From Deinococcus aerophilus (lineage in GTDB: Bacteria > Deinococcota > Deinococci > Deinococcales > Deinococcaceae): a stretch of 27,241 bases of DNA. The notes beneath the pieces were generated by a model, which made no database searches, had not been told where the DNA came from, and saw only the letters and a program-made list of their open reading frames with translations. Positions 1 through 8,002 of the stretch are shown in pieces (position 1 is the stretch's first letter; each line of letters opens with the position of its first letter). The position numbers were made by a program, and so were the translations under genes. Where the stretch lies: contig NZ_BMOM01000035.1 in the NCBI RefSeq assembly GCF_014647075.1, positions 1-27,241 on the forward strand, read 5' to 3'.

Positions 1-152
1 TTCCGGTGGACCTGACCTGGAGCTGCTACCAGGGCGGCACGGAGCCGTGCGGCGTGTGCGATTCATGCCGCATCCGCGACCGGGCCCTGATCGAGGCCGG
101 TCATCCCGAACTCGCCACCGCCCACGCGCAGGCCCAGTTGAATCTTCACTGA
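1..152 (+). CDS. queC: 7-cyano-7-deazaguanine synthase QueC, 3' end only
   Basis: Reading from base 3, the last 49 codons encode a peptide beginning [12 protein letters not shown] and ending in LNLH, then TGA at 150-152. The segment carries SCYQGG followed by PCGVCDSC, the four-cysteine zinc site typical of the QueC C-terminus. QueC converts 7-carboxy-7-deazaguanine to preQ0 using ATP and ammonia, in the cytosolic queuosine / 7-deazaguanine pathway. The 5' part lies outside the window, so length and start cannot be judged. A rho-independent terminator follows 45 bp after the stop. No other queuosine gene is visible in the window. Confidence 0.85.
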   Translation, partial: PVDLTWSCYQGGTEPCGVCDSCRIRDRALIEAGHPELATAHAQAQLNLH

Positions 153-196
153 ACGCCGGTGCCGGGTGCATGGACGCCGGCGCAACTCTTGAAGGC

Positions 197-226
197 GGCG
201 ACCAGCGTTGTGGGTCGCCCTTTTTC
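197..226 (+). terminator. Rho-independent terminator after queC
   Basis: A perfect 7-bp stem (GGCGACC at 197-203 with GGTCGCC at 213-219) has a 9-nt loop and is followed by CTTTTTC. The T run lies on the + strand, so it ends queC transcription. It sits between two convergent genes. Confidence 0.75.
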
Positions 227-274
227 ATTGCCTTTCATTGCCGTCCGTGGAACGGGGTCTGCTGTGGCCCGCCT

Positions 275-3200
275 CTACTCCGCCGGCAGAGTGAAAGAGA
301 ACGTCGAGCCCTGACCCGGCGTGCTCTCGACCCCGATCTGACCGCCGTGGCGCTCCACGATCTTCTTGCATACCGCCAGTCCGATGCCCGTTCCTTCGTA
401 CTCCTCCTGCCCGTGCAGGCGCTGAAAGATCACGAAGACGCGCTCGAAGTACTGCCGCTCGATGCCGATGCCATTGTCCGAGACCGCAAAGCGCCAGCGC
501 CGGCCTTCCCGCGCGGCCGAGACGTGAATCCGGGGGGCCACACCCTCACGGCGGTACTTCATGCCGTTGGAGATCAGGTTCTGCAGCAGTTGATCCAGTT
601 GCTGCTCATCCCCCAGCACGCGCGGCAGCTCTCCACGGCTGAGGTCGGTGCCGGTGGCCTGGACCTCGTCCTGCAGGCGGCGGGCCACCCGGTCGAAGAC
701 CGCCCCGGTGTCGGTCACCGAGAACGCCCGTTGCTGGGTGTGAACGCGGGAGAACATCAGCAGATCGTCCACCAGCCGTTTCATGTGCTCTCCGCCCTCC
801 ACGATCTGACGCAGGTACAGCCGCCCCCGGTCGTCCAGAAGCGAACCGTAACGCCGGTCAATCACACCCGCAAAGCTCGTGACCGCCCGGATGGGGGCCT
901 GCAGGTCATGGGAAGCCACGTACGCAAACTGCTCCAGATCCGCGTTGCTGCGGCGCAGTTCCTCGTTGGCATGCCGCAGCGCCCGCTCGGCCTGCCGGCG
1001 CTCGGTCACGTCCTTAACCAGGCCGGCCATGCGGGTCACCTCTCCCTGGGCGTCGCGGTTGAAATACCCGTCGTCCTCGACTTCGCGGACGCTGCCGTCC
1101 CGCCGCACCACCCGGAAGGCCATGTGAAAATCATCGCCCGACCGGGTCACCCGCGCGATCTCCTGCGCAAAGGCGTCGCGGTCCTCCGGGTGAATCAGAC
1201 GGTCGGTCCAGTCGGCCAGGGTCCCGGTCAGTTCCTGGGGAGCGTAGCCGGTGATCTGCTCCACCGCTCCGCCGTACAGAATCTGACCTGTGGCCGGATT
1301 CCAGTCGTACAGCAGGTGACCGGACCCGCGCACGGCCACCTCGTAGCGCTCGCGCCACTCGCCAACCTCACGCGTGCTGGCCTCCAGATGGGCCAGACCC
1401 TCCGCGCGCTCCAGGGCCAGCCCCAGACTGCGCACCACCGACTCCAGCGCCGCCTGATCGGGACGGGTCCAGTGACGTTCGCTTCCGAACAGCACCACCG
1501 CAAAGACGCCCCGGGGCGCACCGTTGACGAGCACCGGCAGGGTGGCCGAGGCACCAATGTGCCCCACCATGTCATCCAGATTGTCGGTGCTGCGCGCGTA
1601 CTGATCCTGGTAATACGGCGCGAGGGTCGTGAAGGGAATCACCAGGTTGTTCGTCGTGTCGTACGGCAGCCCCGCGTCCACGGCGGCCTGCAGCGCCTCA
1701 CTGCGCAGTTCCCCGGTCTGGGCCCGCAGGATCCACTCCTCACCCCGCCGCTCAAAGTACAGCGCGTAGCCTGCGGGCAGCAGGGACAGAACCACCTGCT
1801 GGGCCCGCTTGATCAGAACGTAGGGTTCGTCGTGCAGGGTCAGGTCCCGCGTGAGGTCCGCAAAGCCTTCCAGCGCCCGGGTCCGCGCGTCGAGTTCTGC
1901 GTTCTGCAGTTCCAGGCGCTGGGTCTGTACCGCGCGCTCCAGGGCCAGGGTCAGGCCACGCCCGACGGCGCGCACGAAGGCCTGATCGCTTTCACTCCAG
2001 TGCTGAAGTCCGCGCACGCCGAGACACAGAATGCCGCCCACCTCGCCGTCCACCAGCAGCGGCAGGGTGGCGCCGGCACCGTCGGGCCCGGTGTGCGGTT
2101 CCTGCCGGACGTCCACGGCGTCGACGAACATGGGCTGACGGGTGGCGAGCACCCCGGCGATCATGGGGGTGACGTCAGAAAAACCCGCGGAGAGCTCGGT
2201 CATGTTCTGGTCACTCACGTCCTCGCTCCGGGCCTGCAACGACCAGCGCCCGTGTTCGCGGGTGTAGAACCCGGCACTTCCGCTGGGAAAGCGGCCGCGC
2301 AGCACCTCGAAGGCCTGCTGTGCCAGCCCGGGCAGGTCCGTCTGACGGCCCACCGCCTCGGAATAGGCGACGAATGCCGCCTGGGCACGGGCGCTCGCCT
2401 CGATCTGCAGAGTGTGGGCCGTGAGCTGCGCTGCAGTCTCGGCGCGTTCCAGGGCCAGCGTCAGGCTGCGGCCTACCGCGCGGAACACGCTGCGTTCGCG
2501 TTCGGTCCAGCCGTGGCGCTGCGTGAGCCCCAGGGTCAGCAGGCCGTGAGGCCGGCCGCTCCGCATAAACGGATACATCGCGCCCGCGCGGTACATGCCG
2601 GTGTCCTGCACTCCTTCCCGCTCGGCGTCCCAGTGCTCGAAAAACACCGCCTGCCCCTGCGCAAAGGGTTGCTGAAAGCTCGGCAGGTCACCAGGAAAGC
2701 CGTCGCACGCCGCCTGCACGACCACTGGGTCCATGTCGGCCGCAACCACCCGGGCCCGCCACAACCCATCCTCGAGTTCGTAATACACCGGATGAACCTC
2801 GCCCAGCACAGACTGCAGGACGTCGCGGGCGTGCTCGGCGAGCAGCTGCGGATCGGTTCCGGTGCTTGCCACCTCGGTGAAGCGGGCAAAGGCTGCGAGG
2901 GCCGCGCGTTCCGCCTCCAGCGCCTGGGTCCGCGCGTCCGCGACCACCGACTGACCCGTCTCCAGATCGGCGGCCCCACGCGCCATGGCCAGGGCGCTCT
3001 GGGCCATGACGGTTCGCAGGAAACGGCCCTCCTCCGCCGTGAGCAGATGGGGGCGCTGAAAGTCGAGAACCACCGCTCCCAGAGGCTGGGTCCCCGCGAC
3101 CAGCGGCAGCACCGCGGTGCAGACGGTCCGGCCTGTACAGGCACGCAGATCCAGTGCTTCCCCTTCAACCCGCGCGTCTCCGCAACCCAGAAACAGCGTT

Positions 3201-3493
3201 TCGCGGCGCTCCAGGGCGTGTGTGGCCGCGCTGCAGACCTCCGCGGCGGCGCCCTCCTGGCCGGGCCAGGACGTCCAGGTGTCTGTTCCCGCGTCCCAGC
3301 AGGCGGCCAGCGTGAGGTGTTCGCCGCGCTCGTCGCTCAGCAGAACCGTGCCAACCACCGCGTCCAGCGCCTTGGTGACCGTGGTGAGTACCACACGCAG
3401 CACCTGATCCTGGGTGCTGGCGGATACCAGGGTCTCGCTGAGCGTCAGCAGGTGCTCACTCAGCGAGGGAAGCGACGTGGTCGGGCTGGACAT
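275..3493 (-). CDS. Multi-GAF/PAS sensor histidine kinase (orphan, cytosolic)
   Basis: A 1072-residue kinase predicted to autophosphorylate on histidine and pass the phosphate to an unidentified response regulator. Four GAF-type modules are visible (about 20-170, 200-355, 370-525, 540-700); three of them end in similar [11 protein letters not shown] helices. A PAS domain (about 715-835) and coiled coil follow. HisKA carries SHDLQAP with the phospho-acceptor at His862. The ATPase domain has an N box NLISNGMKY (about 972-980), DNGIG (1006-1010) and GTGIGLA (1034-1040). No signal peptide or membrane segment is evident, so it is probably cytosolic and senses small ligands or light/redox through GAF/PAS. 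The HisKA type resembles that of bacteriophytochrome-like kinases, but no chromophore site could be identified. No regulator gene is adjacent. It is paralogous to the kinase at 10744-14349. The ATG start is supported by a TANNNT box just upstream. Confidence 0.88.
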   Translation of the reverse strand: MSSPTTSLPSLSEHLLTLSETLVSASTQDQVLRVVLTTVTKALDAVVGTVLLSDERGEHLTLAACWDAGTDTWTSWPGQEGAAAEVCSAATHALERRETLFLGCGDARVEGEALDLRACTGRTVCTAVLPLVAGTQPLGAVVLDFQRPHLLTAEEGRFLRTVMAQSALAMARGAADLETGQSVVADARTQALEAERAALAAFARFTEVASTGTDPQLLAEHARDVLQSVLGEVHPVYYELEDGLWRARVVAADMDPVVVQAACDGFPGDLPSFQQPFAQGQAVFFEHWDAEREGVQDTGMYRAGAMYPFMRSGRPHGLLTLGLTQRHGWTERERSVFRAVGRSLTLALERAETAAQLTAHTLQIEASARAQAAFVAYSEAVGRQTDLPGLAQQAFEVLRGRFPSGSAGFYTREHGRWSLQARSEDVSDQNMTELSAGFSDVTPMIAGVLATRQPMFVDAVDVRQEPHTGPDGAGATLPLLVDGEVGGILCLGVRGLQHWSESDQAFVRAVGRGLTLALERAVQTQRLELQNAELDARTRALEGFADLTRDLTLHDEPYVLIKRAQQVVLSLLPAGYALYFERRGEEWILRAQTGELRSEALQAAVDAGLPYDTTNNLVIPFTTLAPYYQDQYARSTDNLDDMVGHIGASATLPVLVNGAPRGVFAVVLFGSERHWTRPDQAALESVVRSLGLALERAEGLAHLEASTREVGEWRERYEVAVRGSGHLLYDWNPATGQILYGGAVEQITGYAPQELTGTLADWTDRLIHPEDRDAFAQEIARVTRSGDDFHMAFRVVRRDGSVREVEDDGYFNRDAQGEVTRMAGLVKDVTERRQAERALRHANEELRRSNADLEQFAYVASHDLQAPIRAVTSFAGVIDRRYGSLLDDRGRLYLRQIVEGGEHMKRLVDDLLMFSRVHTQQRAFSVTDTGAVFDRVARRLQDEVQATGTDLSRGELPRVLGDEQQLDQLLQNLISNGMKYRREGVAPRIHVSAAREGRRWRFAVSDNGIGIERQYFERVFVIFQRLHGQEEYEGTGIGLAVCKKIVERHGGQIGVESTPGQGSTFSFTLPAE

Positions 3494-3505
3494 GTCGTCA
3501 ACATA
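3494..3505 (-). promoter_or_regulatory. Putative leaderless -10 box of the first kinase
   Basis: On the minus strand TATGTT (3505-3500) lies 6 nt before the ATG, which would place the transcript start at the start codon. No convincing -35 or Shine-Dalgarno is seen. This layout matches the other kinase and marR. Confidence 0.45.
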
Positions 3506-3624
3506 CTGCCTGCTGCGCCCGGGTAAGCGGGAACAGGAGACCAGCGGTCACGTTACTCCGGACTGCGCCGCCGAACATCCTCCGGGCCCCGGGACCGCTG
3601 CGGCCAGGAAAGCTGTGTCCGGGC

Positions 3625-5001
3625 TCAGCGCTGTCCCAGGCGCCATTTGAGTTCACGAGCAAATTCATCCTTTTTCATCTTGGCGACCGCCGTGACCGAG
3701 TCCTCCAGCAGGGCAACCACATCCAGCTCTCCGTCAATCACTGCCTGACGGAACAGGTCCAGGTCTGCGATGTCCAGCAGACGTCGGTAGTGGAAGCCCA
3801 GGCGGCTGACCGCCTTGTCGGCCATCTGTTCGGGCGTCAGCCCCTGGAACTCGTCGGCGAGGCTGGGCATGGCCAGCAGCGGCTCCATACGCCCCGCCTT
3901 GGCCCGAGGGGAGGTCAAGGCCGGAGCAGAGACGGCAGGCCCGCCAGTGGGCTTCTGGGTGCCCGCAAAGGGGTATTCGTCGGGGTGGGTGATCAGGTGC
4001 ATCAGCGCCGCCGCCTTGGATTTCTTGACCACGAGTACCGCATCACGAACGAGCAGGTCAAAGCGGTCCATGCACTCGATCAGAAAGGTTCGCCCGTGTT
4101 CGCGCACCAGTTTGCGTGCCACGCCGTCTGCCACCCCATAGCCGCGGAAGCGCCGGGCAAGCACCGCGTCCATCGGGGTGAACTCGCGCACAAATTCATA
4201 ACGGATCATCTGTTCCTTGCCGCGGCCGGTCAGGGTGACCGAACGCAGGTAGCCCCGTTTGACGAGTTCGTCGTGTGGGGAGGACAGCGCCCGGCGGATG
4301 TTGCCGGGAATGGTGCTGGGAATCTTGCACTGGTCCGCCCAGCCGATCAGGCTGACCTCCAGGGCGTCCAGCGGCTGTTCGGGGTTCTGTGGATCAAAGC
4401 GCGCGCCATCCAGGATGCGGTACAGCGCCCGCGTTCTGGGCCTGGACAGCGAGAGCATGAACTCGGTGTCCAGCGGCTTGACATATCCGCTGCGGATGCT
4501 GGCCACGATGGCGTCGGCCAGGCGACCGGAAATCATGGTCCGTTCGTCGAAAGCCCCGGTGCGGTCTCCACTGCTGAAATCAAGCGACTCGATGAAGTGA
4601 AATTTGGCGTGGGTCCAGCGGCCCTTGGGGTGATCGCGCCACCCACCGCTGACGCTGTAGGACGAGGTGTGCAGACGTTCCAGGCAGGTGCGCAAGATGG
4701 CGTGGTACTTGCCGGTGTTGTGCCAGCCGCACAGCTTGAGCAGGGTGGTGGCACTCACCGTGAAGCGGCCGTCCTCGGGCTCGCCCACCTCCATGTACAG
4801 GTTGATCAGGGCAGCCGTTACATCGCTGTCCAGGCCGTGTGGAACAGCGTATTTTGGCAACGCCTCACATTTGACCCGCACCACCCGGCCCTGGGACTCG
4901 AAGGTGACGTCCCATTCGTTGGTGTCGGCCTGGTCGACGGCGGAAATCAGGTTGAGGCGTGACAGATTCAGCTCGTCAAACCTGCTGGGTTTTGCGGTCA
5001 C
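3625..5001 (-). CDS. Plasmid replication initiator protein (RepA-type)
   Basis: A 458-residue protein resembling the replication initiator protein A family found on Deinococcus plasmids; family assignment is from memory of that family. Two winged-helix-like halves are suggested (about 50-145, containing PKYAVPHGLDSDVTAALI, and about 165-270, containing LSRPRTRALYRILDGARF). These would bind the iterons lying 119 bp upstream and open the origin. A less conserved linker (345-385) and a helical C-terminal region follow. Translation starts at GTG (5001-4999), supported by a strong Shine-Dalgarno AAGGGGG 4 nt upstream. The gene is divergent from parAB, the usual arrangement of an iteron rep/par core. 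Autoregulation by Rep binding to its own upstream region is likely but inferred. Confidence 0.8.
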   Translation of the reverse strand: MTAKPSRFDELNLSRLNLISAVDQADTNEWDVTFESQGRVVRVKCEALPKYAVPHGLDSDVTAALINLYMEVGEPEDGRFTVSATTLLKLCGWHNTGKYHAILRTCLERLHTSSYSVSGGWRDHPKGRWTHAKFHFIESLDFSSGDRTGAFDERTMISGRLADAIVASIRSGYVKPLDTEFMLSLSRPRTRALYRILDGARFDPQNPEQPLDALEVSLIGWADQCKIPSTIPGNIRRALSSPHDELVKRGYLRSVTLTGRGKEQMIRYEFVREFTPMDAVLARRFRGYGVADGVARKLVREHGRTFLIECMDRFDLLVRDAVLVVKKSKAAALMHLITHPDEYPFAGTQKPTGGPAVSAPALTSPRAKAGRMEPLLAMPSLADEFQGLTPEQMADKAVSRLGFHYRRLLDIADLDLFRQAVIDGELDVVALLEDSVTAVAKMKKDEFARELKWRLGQR

Positions 5002-5100
5002 TCGTCCCCCTTGATTGATGAATTTTACCTTCTTTTGAAAGAAAAGATTTGAATAAAAAGATTGATGACATCATCAAGGGTTTTTCAAATTGTCCGTGCT
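5002..5100 (-). promoter_or_regulatory. AT-rich rep leader / possible DNA unwinding element
   Basis: This stretch is far richer in A and T than its surroundings and lies between rep and the iterons, where a duplex-unwinding element and the rep promoter would be expected. On the minus strand TAAAAT (5027-5022) is a candidate -10 box, followed by the AAGGGGG ribosome site. No clear -35 was found. No TTATCCACA-type DnaA box was seen. Confidence 0.5.
5062..5077. repeat. 7-2-7 inverted repeat upstream of rep
   Basis: TTGATGACATCATCAA consists of two perfect 7-bp arms separated by CA. It lies about 61 bp upstream of the rep start codon, inside the AT-rich segment. It may be an operator for Rep dimers that repress rep, or a site for a host factor. 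It shares no obvious sequence with the iterons. Confidence 0.5.
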
Positions 5101-5119
5101 GGACAGAGGAAGCGGGCCG

Positions 5120-5535
5120 AATCGCTCAGGTGTGTCGTACAGAATCGCTCAGGTGTGTCGTCCATACGACGGGGCAATCGCTCAGGTGTGTCGTTCCTGG
5201 TCGCGGGGACCGCTCAGGTGTGTCGTCGGGGACCGCTCAGGTATGTCGTCGGCAATCGCTCAGGTGTGTCGTCGGGGATGACCTCAATCGCTTGAGTATG
5301 TCGTCGGGCGATACAGCCCAATCGCTCAGGTGTGTCGTCGGGAAAATCGATCAATCACTCAGGTGTGTCGTCGGAGCTGCCCTCCAATCGCTCAGGTGTG
5401 TCGTCGGGCAGCGCAGCCCAATCGCTCAGGTGTGTCGTTGGTCCTGGCCCCAGGGTGGCATGGGGCCAGTGAAATCCCCGGTTAATCGAATGAGCGGCCT
5501 ACTCTAGAGGATGATCAATCGCTCAGGTGTGTCGT
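5120..5535 (+). repeat. Replication origin: 12 iterons of AATCGCTCAGGTGTGTCGT
   Basis: Twelve direct copies of a 19-bp repeat start at 5120, 5143, 5176, 5208, 5231, 5254, 5286, 5320, 5353, 5386, 5420 and 5517. Seven of the first eleven and the last are exact. Copies at 5208 and 5231 begin GACC instead of AATC; the copy at 5231 also has GTATG. The copy at 5286 is the most diverged (CTTGAGTATG) and that at 5353 has one change (AATCACTC). Start-to-start distances are 23 or 32-34 bp, then 97 bp to the last copy. The position between divergent rep and parA supports an iteron-type vegetative origin bound by Rep. Open frames running through the array are by-products of the repeat. Confidence 0.92.
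5444..5469. repeat. 9-bp inverted repeat in the gap between iterons 11 and 12
   Basis: CTGGCCCCA (5444-5452) and TGGGGCCAG (5461-5469) are perfect complements with an 8-nt spacer. They occupy the only long interruption of the iteron array. Role unknown; it could be a protein site or a cruciform within the origin. Confidence 0.55.
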
Positions 5536-5925
5536 TGACGGCTTCGCAGCATGGACAAGGTCTCAACTGCCCGGTCTGCAGTTGGCCATGTAGAGTCGGA
5601 GACACCCTGGAAGAAATGTCCGGAAGCTTTGCAGGCGGCGGATTCGCAGCAGTTGCGCCGTCTGCGGGATGCGTAACGCTGTGGGTCGCATCCACCGTGA
5701 AGTTCTGCCTTTTCACCGTGCCACTCCCCAAGGCCTTGCCAATCAGGTTCTGTCGGTTCTGCTGTATCTGGCTGGAAATCCTCGCGTGGCAGAGCGGGGT
5801 AAAGCTCATCTCTGACCACCATTCTGCAGATATTTACGGGGGAGTTCTGAGGTCTGTTGGAGGGCTTGGCATTGTCCAGGGTCGGGAAGTTGTAAATCTT
5901 TAAACTTTTTCATACCGTAGGGATC
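5536..5925. other. Spacer between origin and parA, no convincing gene
   Basis: About 390 bp separate the last iteron from parA. Only short frames occur and none resembles a known protein. A 7-7-7 inverted repeat is present (CAACTGC at 5564-5570 with GCAGTTG at 5578-5584). The last 40 bp are AT-rich and hold the parA promoter and its dyad. Confidence 0.55.
5887..5918 (+). promoter_or_regulatory. parA promoter with overlapping dyad operator candidate
   Basis: TTGTAA (5890-5895), a 17-bp spacer and TACCGT (5913-5918) form a sigma70-type promoter ending 7 nt before the parA ATG, so the message would be leaderless. An imperfect dyad with arms AAGTT (5887-5891) and AACTT (5903-5907) covers the -35 box and is a candidate autorepression operator. 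Confidence 0.6.
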
Positions 5926-6930
5926 ATGGCCCCGGCACGTCGGTCTCACCTGTACAGCGGCACCGAGATCCGGGCCGGACTGACGACCGCGCTGGGCCAA
6001 GTCACCGCTGGGGATCACGTCCTGATCACCCACCACGGCAAGCCCGTGGCCGCACTGATTGGCCTGGAGGCTTACCAGCACCTCACCGCCGTGGGTCCCC
6101 CGGCATCACAGGAGACCGTCATGCAAGTCATCAGCGTCTACAACCAGGCCGGGGGTGCAGGGAAAACCACCATCACCATGAACCTCGGGTACGCCCTCAA
6201 GGAGCGCGGTTACCGGGTGTTGCTTATCGACATGGACCCTCAGGCGTCCCTGACCCGCTGGCTGGGGCTGCTCACCCCGGGTGCTGCCCAGGCCAGCCCA
6301 CCCGCCGAGAAGCTCAGCCGCACGGCCTTTCACGTCCTGAGCGACCCCGATGAGGAGCTGCCCGAACCGCTTCACGCCTTTGGCCTGGACGTGATTCCGG
6401 CCAACAGCAAGCTCAGTGCGGGCGACAGCCTGCTTTACAGCGAGCGGGAACGGTTGACGTACCTGCGCCGGGCCATCCGTGCCCAGGGGGGCTACGATTT
6501 CGTGCTGCTCGACGGTCCGCCTGGGCGCAGCGCGCTGGCGCTGGCAGCGGTGGCCGCGTCGGATCAGCTGATCATCCCGATCAACGTGTCCAAGAGCATG
6601 GACAACCTCGGGAATGTGGGCGAGTTCCTGCGCGAGGCCCGGACCTTCTCGCCGGACCTGAATGTGCTGGCCCTGACCATGCATTCCTTCATGGCCAATA
6701 CCCGGCATCACCAAGACATGCTCAGAACCGTCACCGAACAGCTCAGCGCCATTGCGCCCGCGACCACGCCGATCACCCACAAGTCCACGCTGTACAACGA
6801 CGCCGCCCTGTACCAGCAACCGGTGGCCGTCTACGCTCCCCAGAAGAGTCCCAGAAAGGAATTCGACACGCTTGCCGGGGAAGTGCTGGGCCTGCTGAAC
6901 ATGCCTGAGTCGCTGGAGGTCTCCCGGTGA
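5926..6930 (+). CDS. parA: ParA partition ATPase with N-terminal Phd/YefM-like domain
   Basis: A 334-residue ParA-type ATPase for plasmid segregation. Residues about 8-55 (GTEIRAGL, then ITHHGKPVAALI) match the Phd/YefM antitoxin DNA-binding fold rather than the HTH domain of type Ia ParA. The ATPase proper starts near residue 66: deviant Walker A AGGAGKTT (75-82, Lys80), DMDPQAS (102-108) and Walker B VLLDGPPG (193-200). The signature lysine normally preceding GG is alanine. The 5926 start is backed by a promoter 7 nt upstream. An internal ATG at 6121 has a Shine-Dalgarno AGGAG (6110-6114) and would give a conventional 269-residue ParA, so two products are possible. It overlaps parB by 4 nt, indicating coupled translation. 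No toxin gene is adjacent. Confidence 0.88.
   Translation: MAPARRSHLYSGTEIRAGLTTALGQVTAGDHVLITHHGKPVAALIGLEAYQHLTAVGPPASQETVMQVISVYNQAGGAGKTTITMNLGYALKERGYRVLLIDMDPQASLTRWLGLLTPGAAQASPPAEKLSRTAFHVLSDPDEELPEPLHAFGLDVIPANSKLSAGDSLLYSERERLTYLRRAIRAQGGYDFVLLDGPPGRSALALAAVAASDQLIIPINVSKSMDNLGNVGEFLREARTFSPDLNVLALTMHSFMANTRHHQDMLRTVTEQLSAIAPATTPITHKSTLYNDAALYQQPVAVYAPQKSPRKEFDTLAGEVLGLLNMPESLEVSR
6110..6123 (+). promoter_or_regulatory. Internal ribosome binding site and start within parA
   Basis: AGGAG (6110-6114) lies 6 nt before an in-frame ATG (6121-6123) encoding MQVISVYNQAGG, the usual beginning of ParA ATPases. It decides whether a short ParA lacking the N-terminal domain is also made. Confidence 0.5.
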
Positions 6931-7808
6931 GTGCAAAACGCGCGGCCCCTCCGAGTCTGTCCTTCGATGTCGTCGATTTTGTGTCCGGGGTGCGGGGGCC
7001 CACCGTGATGAGCCTGCGGACCGACGCCATCAGCGTGCTGGAGCATGCCAATCCGCGCGGACGTGTCAGCGGCGAGGACGCCTTTGACGCGGCGTCCCTG
7101 CGCGCTCTGGGCGAGAGCATGCGCGACCACGGTCAGCTCTCCCCCATTCTGGTTCGCAAAGGAGAACACGACGGGCAGTGGACCCTGATTGCCGGAGAAC
7201 GCCGCTACCGCGCCGCGCGGCTGATCGGTCTACCGACCCTGCTCGCCATGCCCAGCGAACACCTGGATCATGAGCGGGCCGCACTGATCGAGAACCTGCA
7301 GCGGCAGAACCTGAATGTCGTGGATGAAACCTTTGCCATTCTGCGTCAGCTGGCGCTGGACAGCGGGCTGGATCCGAACGCGCTGCCGGGTGCGCTGCGG
7401 GCAGCGGTGCGCGGCGAGGACCCCCACCACCTGACCACCTTCATGACGTCGTACGGCGTAACCAATCTGGCGAGCTGGGCACGCCACCGGCTGAACATTC
7501 TGCGGTTGACCGGAGAGGAGCGGCGTGTCATTCAGCAGGGCCTGCTGCCGTGGCGCACCGTACTGGAACTGACCCGCTTCGGCACACACCCGCAGAGGGA
7601 GCCCCTGCTGGCACAGGCCGTCACGGATGGGTTCTCCTTCGCGGTCATGCGCGAGCGGGTCAATGCCCTGTTGCGGCCCGTGACTGCCCCGGAAGGTCTG
7701 GCGGCGCTGTGGCGGGAGGTTACGCCCCGTTCGCTCGATGCCCTTGCCGGAGAAAAGCGCGCCCGCGCCGAAACCCTGTTGAAGGAACTGAGGGCGCTGC
7801 TGGACTGA
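6927..7808 (+). CDS. parB: ParB-family centromere-binding protein
   Basis: A 293-residue ParB/Spo0J-type protein that would bind parS, slide as a CTP-dependent clamp and stimulate ParA. The N-terminal nuclease-like domain shows QLSPILVR (70-77), GERRYRAA (90-97, the CTP-binding arginine motif) and ALIENLQRQNLN (119-130). A helical DNA-binding region with SYGVTNLASWARHRLNIL (about 175-192) follows, and a short C-terminal dimerisation part. The start is GTG (6927), overlapping the parA stop as GTGA, with GGAGG upstream inside parA. A perfect 20-bp palindrome overlaps its stop codon. Length is typical for the family. Confidence 0.9.
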   Translation: MSAKRAAPPSLSFDVVDFVSGVRGPTVMSLRTDAISVLEHANPRGRVSGEDAFDAASLRALGESMRDHGQLSPILVRKGEHDGQWTLIAGERRYRAARLIGLPTLLAMPSEHLDHERAALIENLQRQNLNVVDETFAILRQLALDSGLDPNALPGALRAAVRGEDPHHLTTFMTSYGVTNLASWARHRLNILRLTGEERRVIQQGLLPWRTVLELTRFGTHPQREPLLAQAVTDGFSFAVMRERVNALLRPVTAPEGLAALWREVTPRSLDALAGEKRARAETLLKELRALLD

Positions 7809-7824
7809 GGACACGTGTCCTCAG
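7805..7824. promoter_or_regulatory. Perfect 20-bp palindrome at the parB stop: candidate parS
   Basis: CTGAGGACACGTGTCCTCAG reads identically on both strands and includes the parB TGA. Its CACGTG centre is shared with the bacterial chromosomal parS consensus. It could also act as a terminator hairpin, but it is not followed by a T run. Confidence 0.5.
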
Positions 7825-7832
7825 CCCGTTTC

Positions 7833-7945
7833 GGTGAATTTTGGCCGGGGATGTTCGGGGAAGTGCTCCTATGGTGCAGCGCTGGGGTTTCGGAAACTGC
7901 CATCCGGCTATGTCCGCTGTGCTCGTTTCACTCGGAAAATTCACC
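7833..7945. repeat. Inverted repeat pair flanking the parB-SDR spacer
   Basis: GGTGAATTTT (7833-7842) and AAAATTCACC (7936-7945) are perfect 10-bp complements 93 bp apart. The DNA between encodes no recognisable gene. They might be paired binding sites for a partition protein or the scar of a small element. Confidence 0.4.
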
Positions 7946-8002
7946 CGGATCAGGCGGCGGGCAAGCATCTCCTTATCTCTTCTGCTGGTGCCCGCGCATT
8001 AC

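Noticed and set aside
47..3526. Very long + strand frame opposite the first kinase, and similar long antisense frames at 11542-14301, 3790-4962 and 17876-18733
   Set aside because: Antisense frames created by high-GC codon usage of the real genes; no ribosome sites or recognisable domains.
5049..5507. Open reading frame of 152 codons with repeated SLRCVV / IAQVC peptides over the origin
   Set aside because: All three + frames are open across the iterons simply because the repeat lacks stops; the peptide has no protein-like composition and no ribosome site.
5523..5822. 99-codon minus-strand frame between the origin and parA
   Set aside because: No ribosome site and no recognisable domain, and the end runs into the last iteron; too weak to call a gene.
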